Shown one piece after another: positions 45,201-56,880 of a stretch of DNA of 64,000 nt; position 1 is the first letter of the stretch; each line of letters begins with the position of its first letter. Origin of the DNA: Stichopus chloronotus (taxonomy: Eukaryota; Echinodermata; Holothuroidea; Aspidochirotida; Stichopodidae); the NCBI GenBank assembly GCA_021234535.1, contig CM037838.1, positions 10,871,929-10,935,928 on the forward strand, in the 5' to 3' direction. A program made the translations under genes and the position numbers. The notes under the pieces are model-generated. The model made no database searches, was not told where the DNA came from, and saw only the letters and a list, made by a program, of their open reading frames with translations.

Positions 45201-48200
45201 GTCTGCCGATCTTTTTCCTCGAGGTAAGCTTCGCCCAATATTGCAGTCGGGGAGTTACGAAGGCTTGGGAAGCTGTACCGATGATAAGAGGTAAGTCCTG
45301 GATAAACGATCAGATTTGTGAACAGGCAATCTACCCTGTCAACATTTTGCCGTCGGTTTAACGTCGGACTTTGGTCCAAACGGTCGGATTAAGGTCAGGC
45401 AATTATCGGAGGTGAGTCCCACGTCGCACCGACGTCGTGTGGAAGTCAAAAAACATTGCAGTCCTTTTGACGACAACAAATGAACGTTACATTGACATTA
45501 AACCTTCGGTGCTTTGGTCGAAACGACGTCGTTTGGCTGTCTATGGCAAAGTTGATTCAACCTCGAACGACTTTGCAAACAGTGACGTCGTGGACTTCTA
45601 CCGACGTAGACGCTGTCTTAAAACCGACGTCAAATCGACAGCAAAATGTATTTATGTATATTTAGTTTCTGAGAATACATATATCATGTAAGCAGTGTAA
45701 AGAAATATCTCTCCTTGTTTCGTGGTCTTAAATGAATTTGGATTCAGACAAATTTAATGTATTTTAATATTTGTTGTTGTCATCACATACGTACAGTGTA
45801 ATGAATTGTCTCCAATATGTTTGATCTTCTGTCATTTTGTTTTTGTGAGTTTAGCATTATCTACCCAATATTGGAGTCTTGGGCTGGCAGCTAAAAAGCA
45901 CCAAATATATTTCCTTTTGTATCTTTGAGCTGAACGTTATCAGACTAGGCCTATGTTTAATTTCGTCTTGGCACATCACTCAGGATTATTTAGTTCTTCT
46001 TCTATTTCTTGAAGGACTTGGAATGGGCATTGTTGTGCTTAAATTCGTCGTTGTGACGTCATACAACATTCTCATTTCCTATTGTATACGTTATTTGGTG
46101 GCGTCCTTCACCACTAAGCTTCCTTGGATCGACTGCGACAACGATTGGAACACCAAATTCTGTAGTCTGAAGTTCAACGAATGCATTGATAATGGAACTG
46201 TATTTCTGGAGGACGGTACGTGCATACCCCCAGAGGACCTGACGTCGGTGGAAAGGGAAGCATTTGGAGTGGTTACTCTCGCTCCTGGCAACTACTCGGT
46301 GGAGAACGTAACCGACCCTCTAGCTGCAGACAGGGTTCGACCCAGCGAAGAATACTGGAAGTAAGACCACAGCTTCGGTGATTAAACTGAGATCAAGATA
46401 TCCACTAGTAGGAATTACTGGAAAGTAAGCTAGGAGAAGTTTAATGAATCAATCCATAGATGCCTTTTGACATAACTTTCTTCTCACTAATCAACAGCAG
46501 TCAACAACAGAGGGAGCTTTGTCCTTTGTGGGTGTTGGTAGCGGATGTTTGCTTATTGCTATATATATCAGTGGCCACTTATTTACGTCTTTACGACTAA
46601 ACTACACAGGTAATGAAATATTCATTGTCAATGTCAGTGGTATTCATTGTTTTGTAAACTCTTTTCAGCTTAGAGGTCCGTAGAGAAGCATCGTCCATAG
46701 GACAAGTACAAGGCTTTGTATGGCAGATGGTGGGAAGCTTGACCGTTGCCTGGATAATTACCTTCCTTTCATTATTACGAGGAATTAAAACTTTAGGGAA
46801 GGTATTGTGTATTTCGTTATGCCCTCCTGATTATTTGGTACTTTACGGTTTGTCACTTCTGCTCAAAGTCGTCGACATCTATGTCCCCCTTAAATAATTC
46901 CTAATCATTTCTGATGACATACATCAGTACATGAATTGTAAGTGCAGTCATTACATTTCAGACTAGAATAATAGACACCGTTTCTTTCTTCGATGCCAGT
47001 GTAAGTTAATGGAACTTCAGAACAAAAAAATTGGCTTTCTTTGTTTGAATTAGCCATAAAAAGTCTATTATTGTCTTGTTAAATATTTTCCTTGAAGTTT
47101 CATGTAAGATAATAAAATAGAGGTAATTTTCTTTCTGCTCAGGTTGTTTGCTTTACGGTGACTTTTCCTTATTTGGTTCTTCTCGCTCTTTTCATCTATG
47201 GGTTGACTCTTCCAGGACATAGAGATGGAATCAGCTTTTTCATCAGTCCCGACTGGGAGAAAGTAGTCGACCCTCAGGTAAAACTGAATCTTTGTGCAAA
47301 TACTGTATACTCTCTAAAAAGTTGGGTAAACTTTTATCCAAGTTTGTTAAGCATGCCTCGTTACAAACCGTTACCCAAGTTTGTCAAAAACTTACCCGTC
47401 TTGGGTTAACGTTACCCAACAATGGGTACTTTCAAACTATGGTAATAGAATTGGATAACATGATTGCATGATGGTACGATCTAACCTCATTTCTTTCACT
47501 TTTTTTCATTCCTTACATTATTAGATTTGGATGGTGGCAGCTGTCCAAACCTTTTATTCTCTGGGTGCCGCAGCTGGTAGTGCCATGACTTTAGCATCTT
47601 ACAATAAATTCCACAACAACTGTTACGCGTAAGTATACATATCTACTACCTGTTTGACCAAAATGTAACTTTATCTAGGTCTTGGTTAGTCTACACCTAT
47701 ATTAGCTCAAAATCTAGATCAGTTTATACACATAGATTTATGTACCTCGATCTGGAATAGTCTCTTACCTATAATAGTCTATATCTATCTAGACTATCCT
47801 AGATCTACATAGTCTAGATCTCAATGGTTTTCATCTCAAAGGTCCATTTCTAGATTATAGCAGCATCCAGATCTGTACATATCTGCACAAGTATATATCT
47901 CAACTATTCTAAATATGACTTAGTCTACGTCTAGATCAATCTACATCAAAGCTGTTTAGGGTTAGATAAATTGATATCTAGATTAGTTCCTATCTAGTTT
48001 AGTCTTATGCCTTGAAGAGTCTAACGGTCTCGATTAGTCACGACTGAGATATCACTGTATAGCCGATTTGGAAACTGTGGTTCGTCGAATAATCGCTTGG
48101 ACGAACTCACAAAATCGGTTACAAATGGAACAGTCCATGAAGCTAACTGCTAGGAAACGTATGTTGTCCTTTATGTTCATTGTGAACTATTTCCTTAAAC

Positions 48201-51200
48201 ATAAATCTGTTTTGATCTTTTCTACTGTCTTATTTTTTTAAGAGATGCGATCTTCGTGACTATCGCTAACAGTGCCACTAACATCTTTGCTGGTTTTGCA
48301 ATATTTTCCATCGTCGGGTTTATGGCTCACGAACTCAATGTGGAAGTTTCAGAGGTGGTTGATCAAGGTAAGAAGGTGAGAACAACGGAGGACGCACTTT
48401 GGCTCTATTTTCATTACCCAAGATGTGTTTTCTTTTCCTTTCTTAGGTTTGGGGGGGGGGGGTATGTGTCAGTGTAACGGGTAGGTGTTAACTTGTTTTC
48501 ACCTTTGATATCGAATTCCACAGATCCAAATTAATGTAGAATGAACATATTTTTATTATATTTTTTAGAACTTAGGAAATTTCATGAAGTCGTTTGTTTT
48601 AAACATATCCCTTCACCCGCTATGCTATGCAGGTTACGGCTTGGCATTCATAGTGTATCCAGAGGCCATCGCGAGACTACCAGCGGCGCCTGTGTGGTCT
48701 ATTCTCTTCTTCCTTATGCTGACAACTCTAGGCCTTGACAGTGAGGTAAGACTGGAATAATACCAAAAACGTCCTCCTTGAGTATTGGCTACATTCACAT
48801 TTATATCATGACTTTCCGCTCAGTAAATATCTCTTATTTATGACAGCTTGATGCTATGATGTCTCCATCAGATTGATATCACCGTAAAAGTATATCCTCC
48901 TGATGAGATATTTCTATAGTACAATCATCCTAGTAGTGGCTGTCACAGTGATTGTATCCTGCTACGTATGTCCTCCTTGTTAAAACCTCATCACATCAAC
49001 ATGATGCATCTGCATCCTGGAATCCCATCATCATGGTGATCTCCTCCTATCATCGTTTTTGAACTCTGGTCTTAAAAACATCTGTTGCTGCATCAGTTGT
49101 TATCCTCTTGACACCCACCTAAAGTTGCCATCATTAGTCAAGTTGGGTAAGCGTTTACACATTGGTGATGTTACTATTTTGTACAGACTATTTGTTATCT
49201 GAGGCATCGTTTAAGTAAAAAGAGAGGCCATGACACGAAGATTAAAACTCAATGGAAACTGTTTTTTCTCTAAATATTTGGACAAATTGATATACAAAAC
49301 TGCCTTTGGTGTTTGTGAGACGTCTTTCAATGTCATGCAATCAAAGGTTTAAGTTCACAAATTGAAAACTCTTTCTTAAAGAAACTCTTTTCTCTCTCTA
49401 TCAGGCAGCTTATGACGTCATATTAGGAACCTGTTTTTGTACGAGTTATCGCTCCGCAATAATTCAAAGTGCTTTTACGTACACATGATAAATTTGCCTC
49501 AAACTTACACACAAACTTTCTTGGGGTAGGAGTCATGACACGAAGGGAATTTGGGGTGTCCAGACAGTTTTGGTACAAGGTCCCATGTGGACCCTATGGC
49601 CCATTTTATGAAATTCTACAGGATGTCTCTGTTCTCACAGATTCTCTTTTACAATGTTGATGGTTTCTCATATTGATTCTCAGGTGGCACCTTCACGGTG
49701 ATCATGAAGTTTGTGTCCAACTCTCAAGATGGGCCCTGGGGTCCATCTTGCGAAAACCGCAAAATACTTACCTCTGTCCTTTAATTGATTTAAAATAGAG
49801 CTGATATCATCCTACAGACGGTCATCTTCAAGATTTGTGACAATGATTCTTTGTTAGTGATCTGTGTATGCTATTAACGAAATTTTGGTCCATGTCCAGC
49901 GTGGACTCTTTATTTGGCCCATTTTAGGAAGTTCTTCAAAATGCTTATCCTGCAATAGATTAAAATACATGTGTACAATATGTAGATGGTTTGTCATTAT
50001 GGTACTCTGTCAGTGGCACCAAGGTGTACGTAAATTTGAGGTCTAAGGATGTAGATGAACCCTCGGGCCCATTTTGGGCTTTGGACACAGTATTTTTGAA
50101 CGCCCTAAACGTGTAACTAGGGGATTACCATTACGGTAATCATTAACATTGTAGAAAAAAATGTGTAGGAGAACGACGGTTTGTAGAATTCCATAAAATT
50201 TGCCCATGACTCTGGATCAAAAAACCATAAACACCCTGAAGTTACCACAAATAACGCATCATTGTGACATTGTGACCAATAAAATTAGGCATGAAAATCC
50301 ATAGGAGGATGAGCATTTTGCATCATTTCATCAAATGGGCCATAGGGTCCACATGGGACCTTGTACCAACAAATTCTGAATACTTCAAATGGCCCACTAA
50401 CTGAGAAACAGTATGTGCTACTTCCAAACAAATTTATGAAAATATATTTAAGTGGACGCATTTTCAATTATCGTGGAGCGATAAGTCTGCATGAATCTTC
50501 TCCTTATATGGCACCATCATGACATTGTTGAAATCATTAGATTGCATAACATTGGATGATGTCACAAATACGTCAAAGGCAGTTTTAGATATCAATTTGT
50601 TATAATATGTGAAAAAAAATAACAGTGTTTAAGAGTTTAAGCCTACATGTCAAGATCTCTTTAAGTCTGTGTTAATTTACTTTCTCTTCATTTAGTTCGC
50701 TGGTGTTGAAACTATCGTGTCATCTATTGTAGATGAGTTCCCAGACCGACTAAGAGGAAGAAAGATCTACGTATTAGCAGCAGTCTGTGGTGTAGGGTAT
50801 ATCATAGGTTTGATATGCTGCACCGAGGTAAGATGAAGACTTAAGTCATCTTTTTGAGACCAGTTTCTTTCTTTTCATTAATTACATAATGATAATTTAA
50901 CAATTTCGATTACATGACATTGTTTGAAATAACTGGAAAGGCGACACACCATGTTTCGTACAGAAGTTCATTACCAACGCCATAAAATCACTTGACATAT
51001 CGTTTACATTTTGACATAGCCAGTCGTATAGAGGTTATTCATGTGACGTCACAGCTCAGTTTTTCTTCAACGTCGAAAGGAATGGCCGTATTAGACAACT
51101 TTACTGTTGACAAACTGTCCCGTGTAGTATGTACTTCTTGTACGCGTACACTGCCATACTCCCGTATACTTGTGTATTATCACTCAACGTTTACTGTACT

Positions 51201-54200
51201 GTTTGACCTGTTGTACGTACCAGCCCACTTAGGTCGAAGTTCAAAAACCTAATCAAGGAATAAGGAAATACTAGTGGTATAAAAACTAAAAAAAAGTAGC
51301 AAAAAAATTGTTGTGTCATAGGCTACCATAATAGTGAAAAAAATACTCAGATGTAAAATACTAAAAAGTTTAACACTAATGTAGTATATTCACATTTGGG
51401 TGTGAGGGCAGAACAAGTCTAGTTGTTAAGAAGATAAGGATGTTCTGTCATAGTACTATTTACAAATTTTCAAATTTTTACGAAAATTCAACTATGTAGT
51501 TGCTATTAAAGGATGTCATTTCAACGGAAAAATCGAATGTGTTACACTACAGGAGCATGAAACAATTTCATATTTTCCAAGGGGTTTCAATCTGGCTATG
51601 TCGCTTCGATATACAAGATACTGTTCAACTGTCTACTTCAATTTTGATTTGAATCTTCCAAATTACAATGTATATACGTGATTGTAAGATTTAGGGCAAA
51701 CCTAAGGTTAATAGTTTAACACAGTCACATCTCAAAAAAAGGCATCTTGCATATAGAATTACAACTTTCCAAAGCAACTAACTTGTACTAAATCATAAAT
51801 GTAGTAAATATTTTTGTAATCAGCTCAGCCACATTCACCTTAAGGGGTACAATCAACGGGGGGGGGGGGGGGGGGGCTTGCATGCCTACACAGTGCTGGA
51901 CTTTGCTCTACAGTGAGTGAGATTAATGATTCCTGAATCAGACTCTAGTCTAAGACTAAGATAGTCTAAGACTCGATAGGTTTAATCCCCAGAGCAGCAC
52001 TTGAAGCGATAATTGTTAGATCAACAATCGATAGCTCCTATAACTCCGAACACAAAACATGGCTGACGGGGATGAAACATCTAACCTTGGACAATTTTAA
52101 AGATTTTTCGGCCCAACTTGAGATTCCATCCATCTGAATGAACTCTCTTCCCGATACACTTTACTGGCTACTCGAGTCTGTGTTGTATCCAACCAAGGTA
52201 AAGCCTAGCGTTAGGTTAGGATGGTTTATGGAGAGTAACGTTTTTGCATTAAAACTTTTTCTAAATACATTCAACACCAGGATGTTGCCTTCTTATTGCC
52301 AATTGGAACACTGAAATACAATCACTAAAACAGACCAACCAATTGAATACGGCCTTACAAGAGAACTTGTGTTAAGAAATATGTATCTTACCTTTTAGTA
52401 AAAAATACAGCTCATACAACTTATACAGCTACAGGTTAATGTCTTTAAGTTAATGTTAAAACAATTCAACTGTTAGATTTACCGTAGGGGGTAAAAACAT
52501 CAAGTTCATCTTGTTTAACAACACACGCAAACTTACATTGGTATCTTTCACATAACATCGAAATATTAGCTTTGTCTTTTACCAGACCCACCTTTTTCTC
52601 TTGCAGTGTTTTATATATCACACTGATACAGTGTGTGTTGTAAATGAAAGTGAACACGAGTGAGATTTTAGTAAGCTTCTTCGTGGTGAGTAATGTCAAC
52701 ATCTAAAATACCCACGACCTACAGGGCCTGTACTGGGTTCAACCTAGCTGAAAAAAAGGGGTCAATGCCAGAGAAAGCACTGGCACAACGTTACACATAT
52801 AGGCCTAGGCACTAGGCTATTTTTGAAGTCCAATCTTTGTGAAGGATTGCAGAAATCCATCGTACGCCTATGCCACCGTCAACGGTCTTCGCAGTGCCTA
52901 GTGCTGGAATCCTATAAAGTGTAGGTTAAATGAAAATCGTTCACGATAATGGCAGTCTATGGCACAAGAATATTTAACGATGGCTACTTTTCATTTTCCT
53001 TGTTTGGGAACTTTTTCAACTTTGACCTGGTACCTACAACAGGCCAACGCTGCAGGTTTGTACATGCATACTACAGCGATGACGCACATACACAGTAAGC
53101 AGTATATATGCGTACAGAATGTATACACTACACGGTGTGTCGACGAAAGCTGTCGCTCGGTACAGTCTGCGCCACACTGCCGATCCTTTTGACACGAAAA
53201 AAAAAAAAAAAAAACCGGGTTGTGACGTCACGCATCTCATTATGGTAAAAGCGCTTGGATACCGCAAAACGTCATCTGGTGTCCCTCTTCAGAAGTACAG
53301 ATGATCCACGTACACCGTTACGTCAATATCTGACATAGGAGAAATAATTTCTAACTACATCATACAACATTAGTTTAGAGGTACTGCAAAAACTTGCTCG
53401 ATAGACTTCCACCGTAAGAAATGCAACAAGACTATAGAAAAAAAAATAACATAAGGACTTAAAGTAGGCTTTGTCTTAATAAGCAACATTTCAGACCGCA
53501 CCTTTGCCTCACCTAGACATCGCCCTTTACGATATTGTGAAAATGTTGGCAATGCACGTAGTTAAACAGTTTGTTGGTTCCAGCAGGGTTAGTCATCACT
53601 GGGTTGTACATAAATTTGTGACATATTTGTGAATGTAATGTACAATAATGACAATGTCACATCAAGGACCCACACCTTTTTTTTCAACTAAACACATCCA
53701 TACATGTCTTACCCATTTGTGCGCCTCTCTCTATGACACAGACGTATGCCCGGCATAGTACGAAAGTGCTATTTTCCATGGGCTGTCAAAAGCCTCTCAA
53801 AAGTCCGGCGCCTGTGCCAACATACCCATGTCTTTATCTCCCTCACGATATGATATGACACGAAAATCAGACGTAGGGTCAACGTTCCCCCCCCCCCCCC
53901 CCTCAAGAAGACGTCAGCAATATGGAACAATATACTGTGTACTGCCATCTGCATACTGTCGTGAGTCATTTTGGCTATCTGTGGATTTACTAGAGTGCAT
54001 TATTCCCTTATTTACTGTCTGTCACCAGTCAGGACTTTACTGGGTAGATCTACTGGAACTTTACGGGCCCAGTTTCAGTTTTCTCCTGTTTGGGTTTTTC
54101 GAGTGCATCAGTCTCTCTTGGTTCTACGGAGTTGAACGCATTCGAAACGACATTCGGACTATGCTTGGTGACGGAGTCGTTGACTTTCCTCTTTTCAACT

Positions 54201-56776
54201 GGTGGTTACTTTGTTGGTCTGCGATATCACCCGCCATTATTCTGGTAAGTCGATTTTATTTCTTAAAGTACCCGCTATTATAGAAAGAAAAAAGAGGATC
54301 AAATCAGCAAGTGGAACTTGCTGATATAATCGTCTTTTTTTCTATAATGAACCAGACAGAATTGGATTCATTATTGCGAATATTTTGGTCAAGACGTTTG
54401 TATTTTTCGTTCTGTTGGTGTTTTCATACGCAATGCTTTTAACATATACACGCTGCCATTCAGGGCTCTGAATGGCAGCCGTTGACACAAGAGGTCAGTA
54501 CCCAACCGAGTCATCCATATACTTTTATACAAACGACTTGGACATTTTGTAAAAATTGTCAAAAAATAACCATGAGCAAAGCACTCGATCTTTATTCATA
54601 TAAGACAGTCGCTTGTGTACAGAATGTTCACACAGTCACAGCGAAGTGCTTGTTCACTGTGCAGTCTGGTTGTTCTCCCAACCAATACACATGAAATTGT
54701 AGGGGGTAATCTATATGATCAAATCTGATTGGTTTCTTCCCTTTTTCGAGGCAAAACGGCCATAAAATAAAGGAAAAGTTAAGATTGCTTCACCCTGAAA
54801 AGACCCTGAAATAGAGATCGGAGAGGAACAGCAGATCATGGCGCGATCAGCTCAGTACAAAAGAAGCACGTTGAAAAATATTGACAATGAGTCTATTTTT
54901 CCCTCTCACAAACAAATCCTGAACACGCCCATACAGTGCAGTACATTTCCAGTTCGACCTGGATCGTTAAGTCATTTTTACCCACCTCTGATCGTTCCAA
55001 TTCAGCACGTAAGCTGGTGAAATAACATCAGGACCTGTTTCACGAGACGTCTCGGCACTACTGATCCACTCTTACATCCCCTGTCGTATTTCAATACATC
55101 ATCATAATCGAATCAAGTCACCCCCTATTAAAGGGTGCGTGTTGAGGAAATTAAGAGGGCGTTGTGGCAAAACTTTGAATACATGCTGTTCATATTCTGC
55201 GGTTTCCTAGCTACTCAAAGCCCACCTCCAAAGCAGGCTGTTACATAATTGATTAATCCAGAGCCATGATAAAACGTGAAGATTTTTAAGTTTTTTTTTT
55301 CTTTTTCTGTGTAGTTTGTAATGATCTCTGGTTGGGCTAACTGGAGCGAACCTGAGCACAACGGGCCTTACCCGGGTTGGGCCAGAGCCATAGGATGGCT
55401 GATCATAATATCTACAATTATCTGGATCCCTATCTTATTTCTTTATGAGTTCTTGAGGACTCCTGGATCGGTTTATCGGGTGAGTGATCGTGTCTTATTT
55501 TCGCTATATTTATCATACCTTATTTTTTATTTATTGCCCAAATGCAGGAGAAACCAGGAAGGGCAGTTTCTTGAAAAAAAAAAATCCGGTGTAGTTAATT
55601 TCTAATGTAGGCTTCTGTAGACAATATACGTTATGTAATGCAACTTGTACTGTTAAATCAAGGGACTCTGCAAAATGAGCGATTTGGGGAGAACTGAAAA
55701 ATGCATGCACCGCAAATTAAGTAAAAAGAAAATAGAAATTGCAGAAGGCAGCATCATCTAACCTGAAGTCGTCATTTGATGAAGTAGCGACACTGTTCAC
55801 GTATAGTTTCAATGCCATTATTAAAGGTCTGTTCGGATTTACTTCTCCATTTTTTTGTCATATGCATTAAAGTACTAATTTCTTCCAGGTGGCCATCAGA
55901 CCAGTCATGCGCACAGCATGCTGGCCTTGATGTACCCGTGTCGTAACAAACGCCCACATTGACTCACAGTTGTGCTGGGAACGAGCTATAGATAACCTTC
56001 AATAAATTAGGGGTGAAAAATAAAATACTTCGCAACGTTGAACAAAAACCCCTAAAAGTAAAAAAAAAAAGACAAACATTAATTGTGTGAAAGCAAAGCA
56101 AACAAAAGCACACACATACACACACACATACACACACAAAAAGACAAGATATAAAAAGTACGATCTTCAACTAGCTAGAGGTCCACCATCATCGTTGCTA
56201 TGGAGTTCTTAAAGGGAATTAAGACGTTTTGTTTTACAGAAAGATCATAGTTTTAAATCCGATATTTGTGGATATAAGGTTGCTTTCTTTAAAAAAAAAA
56301 AGCAAAAGCTTCTCACAGGAAATGCAGTTATCTGTTGCTCGAGAATAATTTGTTCACCCAAACTTTGAAAAGTTCAAATAATGCATCTTCCGTAACTCAT
56401 CTTATTCACAATGTTTTGAGGAAAGGAAGCTATTGCAGAAGTTTATAAATGAGTTTGAACGGCTTAACAATGGTAAAAGAGATTTTATCCCCAGGCCATA
56501 TTGGTTGTCTGTAAACGCCATATTTCTCTTTCACTGTCTTCTACATTGTTCACATTTTTCTTGTGACAGAGATGGGTTGCCATATCTAGTCCTACCCGGA
56601 TGTGGGGCCCTCCAGTTCCGAAGTTCAGGCAAGAGGCTTGGGAGGTCCATTGCAAGCACGGGACCACGATGGGAGGGGATTTAATCCTGGATGACCGAGT
56701 TGATGATAACCAGATGAGTAAGAGGATAGTAGAGTATGAGAACGAGATGTTTGAGATGGACGACGATGATGGATAA
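39191..56776 (+). CDS. SLC6-4: complete SLC6 transporter with altered core sites, 13 exons, 658 aa
   Basis: Exons: 39191-39214, 43038-43182, 45159-45290, 46015-46360, 46669-46801, 47143-47277, 47525-47628, 48243-48367, 48633-48745, 50696-50827, 54029-54244, 55315-55479, 56570-56776. Exon lengths are identical to the two paralogues, with one frame of 1977 nt and a TAA stop. Overall it is a normal 12-TM SLC6 protein, with intact EL2 cysteines, glycosylation sites and Na2 Asp-Ser. Several core positions differ from both paralogues: Asp42 for Gly in TM1, Ala82 for Gly in the TM2 GQY motif, Lys110 in TM3, Asn353 for the chloride-site Ser in TM7, and a changed TM6 hinge ([14 protein letters not shown]). 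Introns 1, 9, 10 and 12 are enlarged. It could be a carrier with new ion coupling, a channel-like or regulatory protein, or an early-stage loss of function. Confidence 0.92.
40321..40867 (-). mobile_element. truncated copy of the 550-bp inverted-repeat DNA element, in SLC6-4 intron 1
   Basis: Reverse-oriented homologue of 61128-61677. It keeps one terminal repeat (ending ..GTGTGAGAGTAGC near 40867) and most of the interior (GGGACCATACTGGGCGATAC, GTACCACTCTAGAATCG). The other end is lost after the AAATTTTTGAACATG segment. Confidence 0.75.
41061..42360. mobile_element. 1.3-kb element with long inverted arms of a minisatellite, in SLC6-4 intron 1
   Basis: Left end TATGGGCGGCCATC.GGGC then AAAAGACAACAATGCGAAAAG; the right end is its reverse complement, ending GATGGCCGCCCATA at 42360. 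The left arm (about 41100-41530) is a degenerate tandem of CAAAAGGAAAAGA(C/T)AA; the right arm (about 42170-42340) carries the complementary unit. The middle is a second, nested element. It is absent from SLC6-2 and SLC6-3. Confidence 0.75.
41533..42167. mobile_element. nested inverted-repeat element, 635 bp, with CTA flanks
   Basis: Begins CAGAGGGCG and ends CGCCCTCTG, flanked on both sides by CTA (41530-41532 and 42168-42170). That fits a 3-base target duplication. A short ORF (41714-41890, +) lies inside; I cannot assign it. Confidence 0.6.
43038..43182 (+). CDS. SLC6-4 exon 2 (TM1)
   Basis: Residues 9-56. [14 protein letters not shown]: codon 42 is GAC at 43137-43139, against GGC and GGT in the paralogues. 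Confidence 0.93.
45159..45290 (+). CDS. SLC6-4 exon 3 (TM2)
   Basis: Residues 57-100. [14 protein letters not shown]: Ala82 (codon 45233-45235) replaces the motif Gly. Met66 and Met70 also differ. Confidence 0.93.
45342..45649. mobile_element. old inverted-repeat element (ACGTCG-rich) in SLC6-4 intron 3
   Basis: 308 bp. The ends ACATTTTGCCGTCGGTTTAA and (reverse) ACATTTTGCTGTCGATTTGA are imperfect terminal inverted repeats. This is the best preserved of the three orthologous insertions. Confidence 0.6.
46015..46360 (+). CDS. SLC6-4 exon 4 (TM3, EL2)
   Basis: Residues 101-215. TM3 reads [19 protein letters not shown] with Lys110 (46041-46043) where the paralogues have Met. EL2 is unchanged in all key residues. 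Confidence 0.94.
46669..46801 (+). CDS. SLC6-4 exon 5 (TM4)
   Basis: Residues 216-260. It starts [20 protein letters not shown], with Gln replacing the Pro235 of the paralogues. Acceptor cttttcag. Confidence 0.92.
47143..47277 (+). CDS. SLC6-4 exon 6 (TM5, EL3)
   Basis: Residues 261-305: [20 protein letters not shown]. The preceding intron is only 341 bases, much shorter than in the paralogues. Confidence 0.93.
47525..47628 (+). CDS. SLC6-4 exon 7 (TM6)
   Basis: Residues 306-339. Four hinge changes: Ala322, Ser324, Ala325 and Met326. Gln313 and Ser317 are kept. Confidence 0.92.
47670..48030 (+). repeat. TCTAGA-rich tract in SLC6-4 intron 7
   Basis: Irregular TCTAGAT/TAGTCTA repeats matching those in intron 7 of the paralogues. 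Confidence 0.75.
48243..48367 (+). CDS. SLC6-4 exon 8 (TM7)
   Basis: Residues 340-381. [20 protein letters not shown]: codon 353 is AAC (48280-48282), against AGT in both paralogues. Confidence 0.92.
48451..48462 (+). repeat. poly(G) run in SLC6-4 intron 8
   Basis: 12 G on the coding strand, 84 bases after the exon-8 donor. Confidence 0.9.
48633..48745 (+). CDS. SLC6-4 exon 9 (EL4, start of TM8)
   Basis: Residues 382-419: [20 protein letters not shown], ending GLDSE. Confidence 0.93.
49282..50600. mobile_element. fold-back inverted-repeat element in SLC6-4 intron 9
   Basis: The terminal repeats share CAAATTGATAT..AAAACTGCC on opposite strands. Inner inverted pairs include GGTACAAGGTCCCATGTGGA (about 49572 on +, about 50350 on -), so the arms are roughly 330-360 bases around a spacer of about 650. 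It is absent from the same intron in SLC6-2 and SLC6-3, which is about 0.55 kb there. Confidence 0.7.
50696..50827 (+). CDS. SLC6-4 exon 10 (TM8-TM9)
   Basis: Residues 420-463: [20 protein letters not shown], with Ile and Ser replacing Val and Thr of the paralogues. Confidence 0.93.
50828..54028 (+). other. SLC6-4 intron 10 (3.2 kb), no gene seen
   Basis: About four times longer than in the paralogues. The ends align with them (53190-53340 matches 15755-15860), so the extra 2.3 kb or so in the middle is an insertion of unknown kind. It includes G and C homopolymers at 51858-51876 and 53887-53902. Confidence 0.5.
54029..54244 (+). CDS. SLC6-4 exon 11 (TM10, start of TM11)
   Basis: Residues 464-535, starting [20 protein letters not shown]. 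Leu replaces the Pro and Glu the Asp found in the other three genes. Confidence 0.94.
54278..54348. repeat. short inverted repeat in SLC6-4 intron 11
   Basis: ATTATAGAAAGAAAAAAGA is mirrored by a complementary stretch ending TTTCTATAAT, with an inner AGCAAG/CTTGCT pair. It forms a hairpin of about 70 bases. Confidence 0.6.
55315..55479 (+). CDS. SLC6-4 exon 12 (TM11-TM12)
   Basis: Residues 536-590: [19 protein letters not shown], ending LRTPGSVYR. Confidence 0.93.
56570..56776 (+). CDS. SLC6-4 exon 13 (cytoplasmic tail, stop)
   Basis: Residues 591-658 plus TAA 56774-56776. Cys replaces Arg in EVHCKHG; the tail ends [10 protein letters not shown]. Confidence 0.93.
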   Translation, partial: RWVAISSPTRMWGPPVPKFRQEAWEVHCKHGTTMGGDLILDDRVDDNQMSKRIVEYENEMFEMDDDDG

Positions 56777-56880
56777 AGAATGTTTTTGTTCTCTGTGTTT
56801 TCTTTTTCCTTTAAGGTCGTCAGCTGCGAAAAAAAACATTTTACTGTTTTTCGGACATCCTGTTCATTCCACAACATTGT

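Noticed and set aside
53769..54283. ORF of 151 codons spanning SLC6-4 exon 11 with an N-terminal extension
   Set aside because: The part before 54029 is intron. The acceptor CACCAG and the paralogues fix the exon start.
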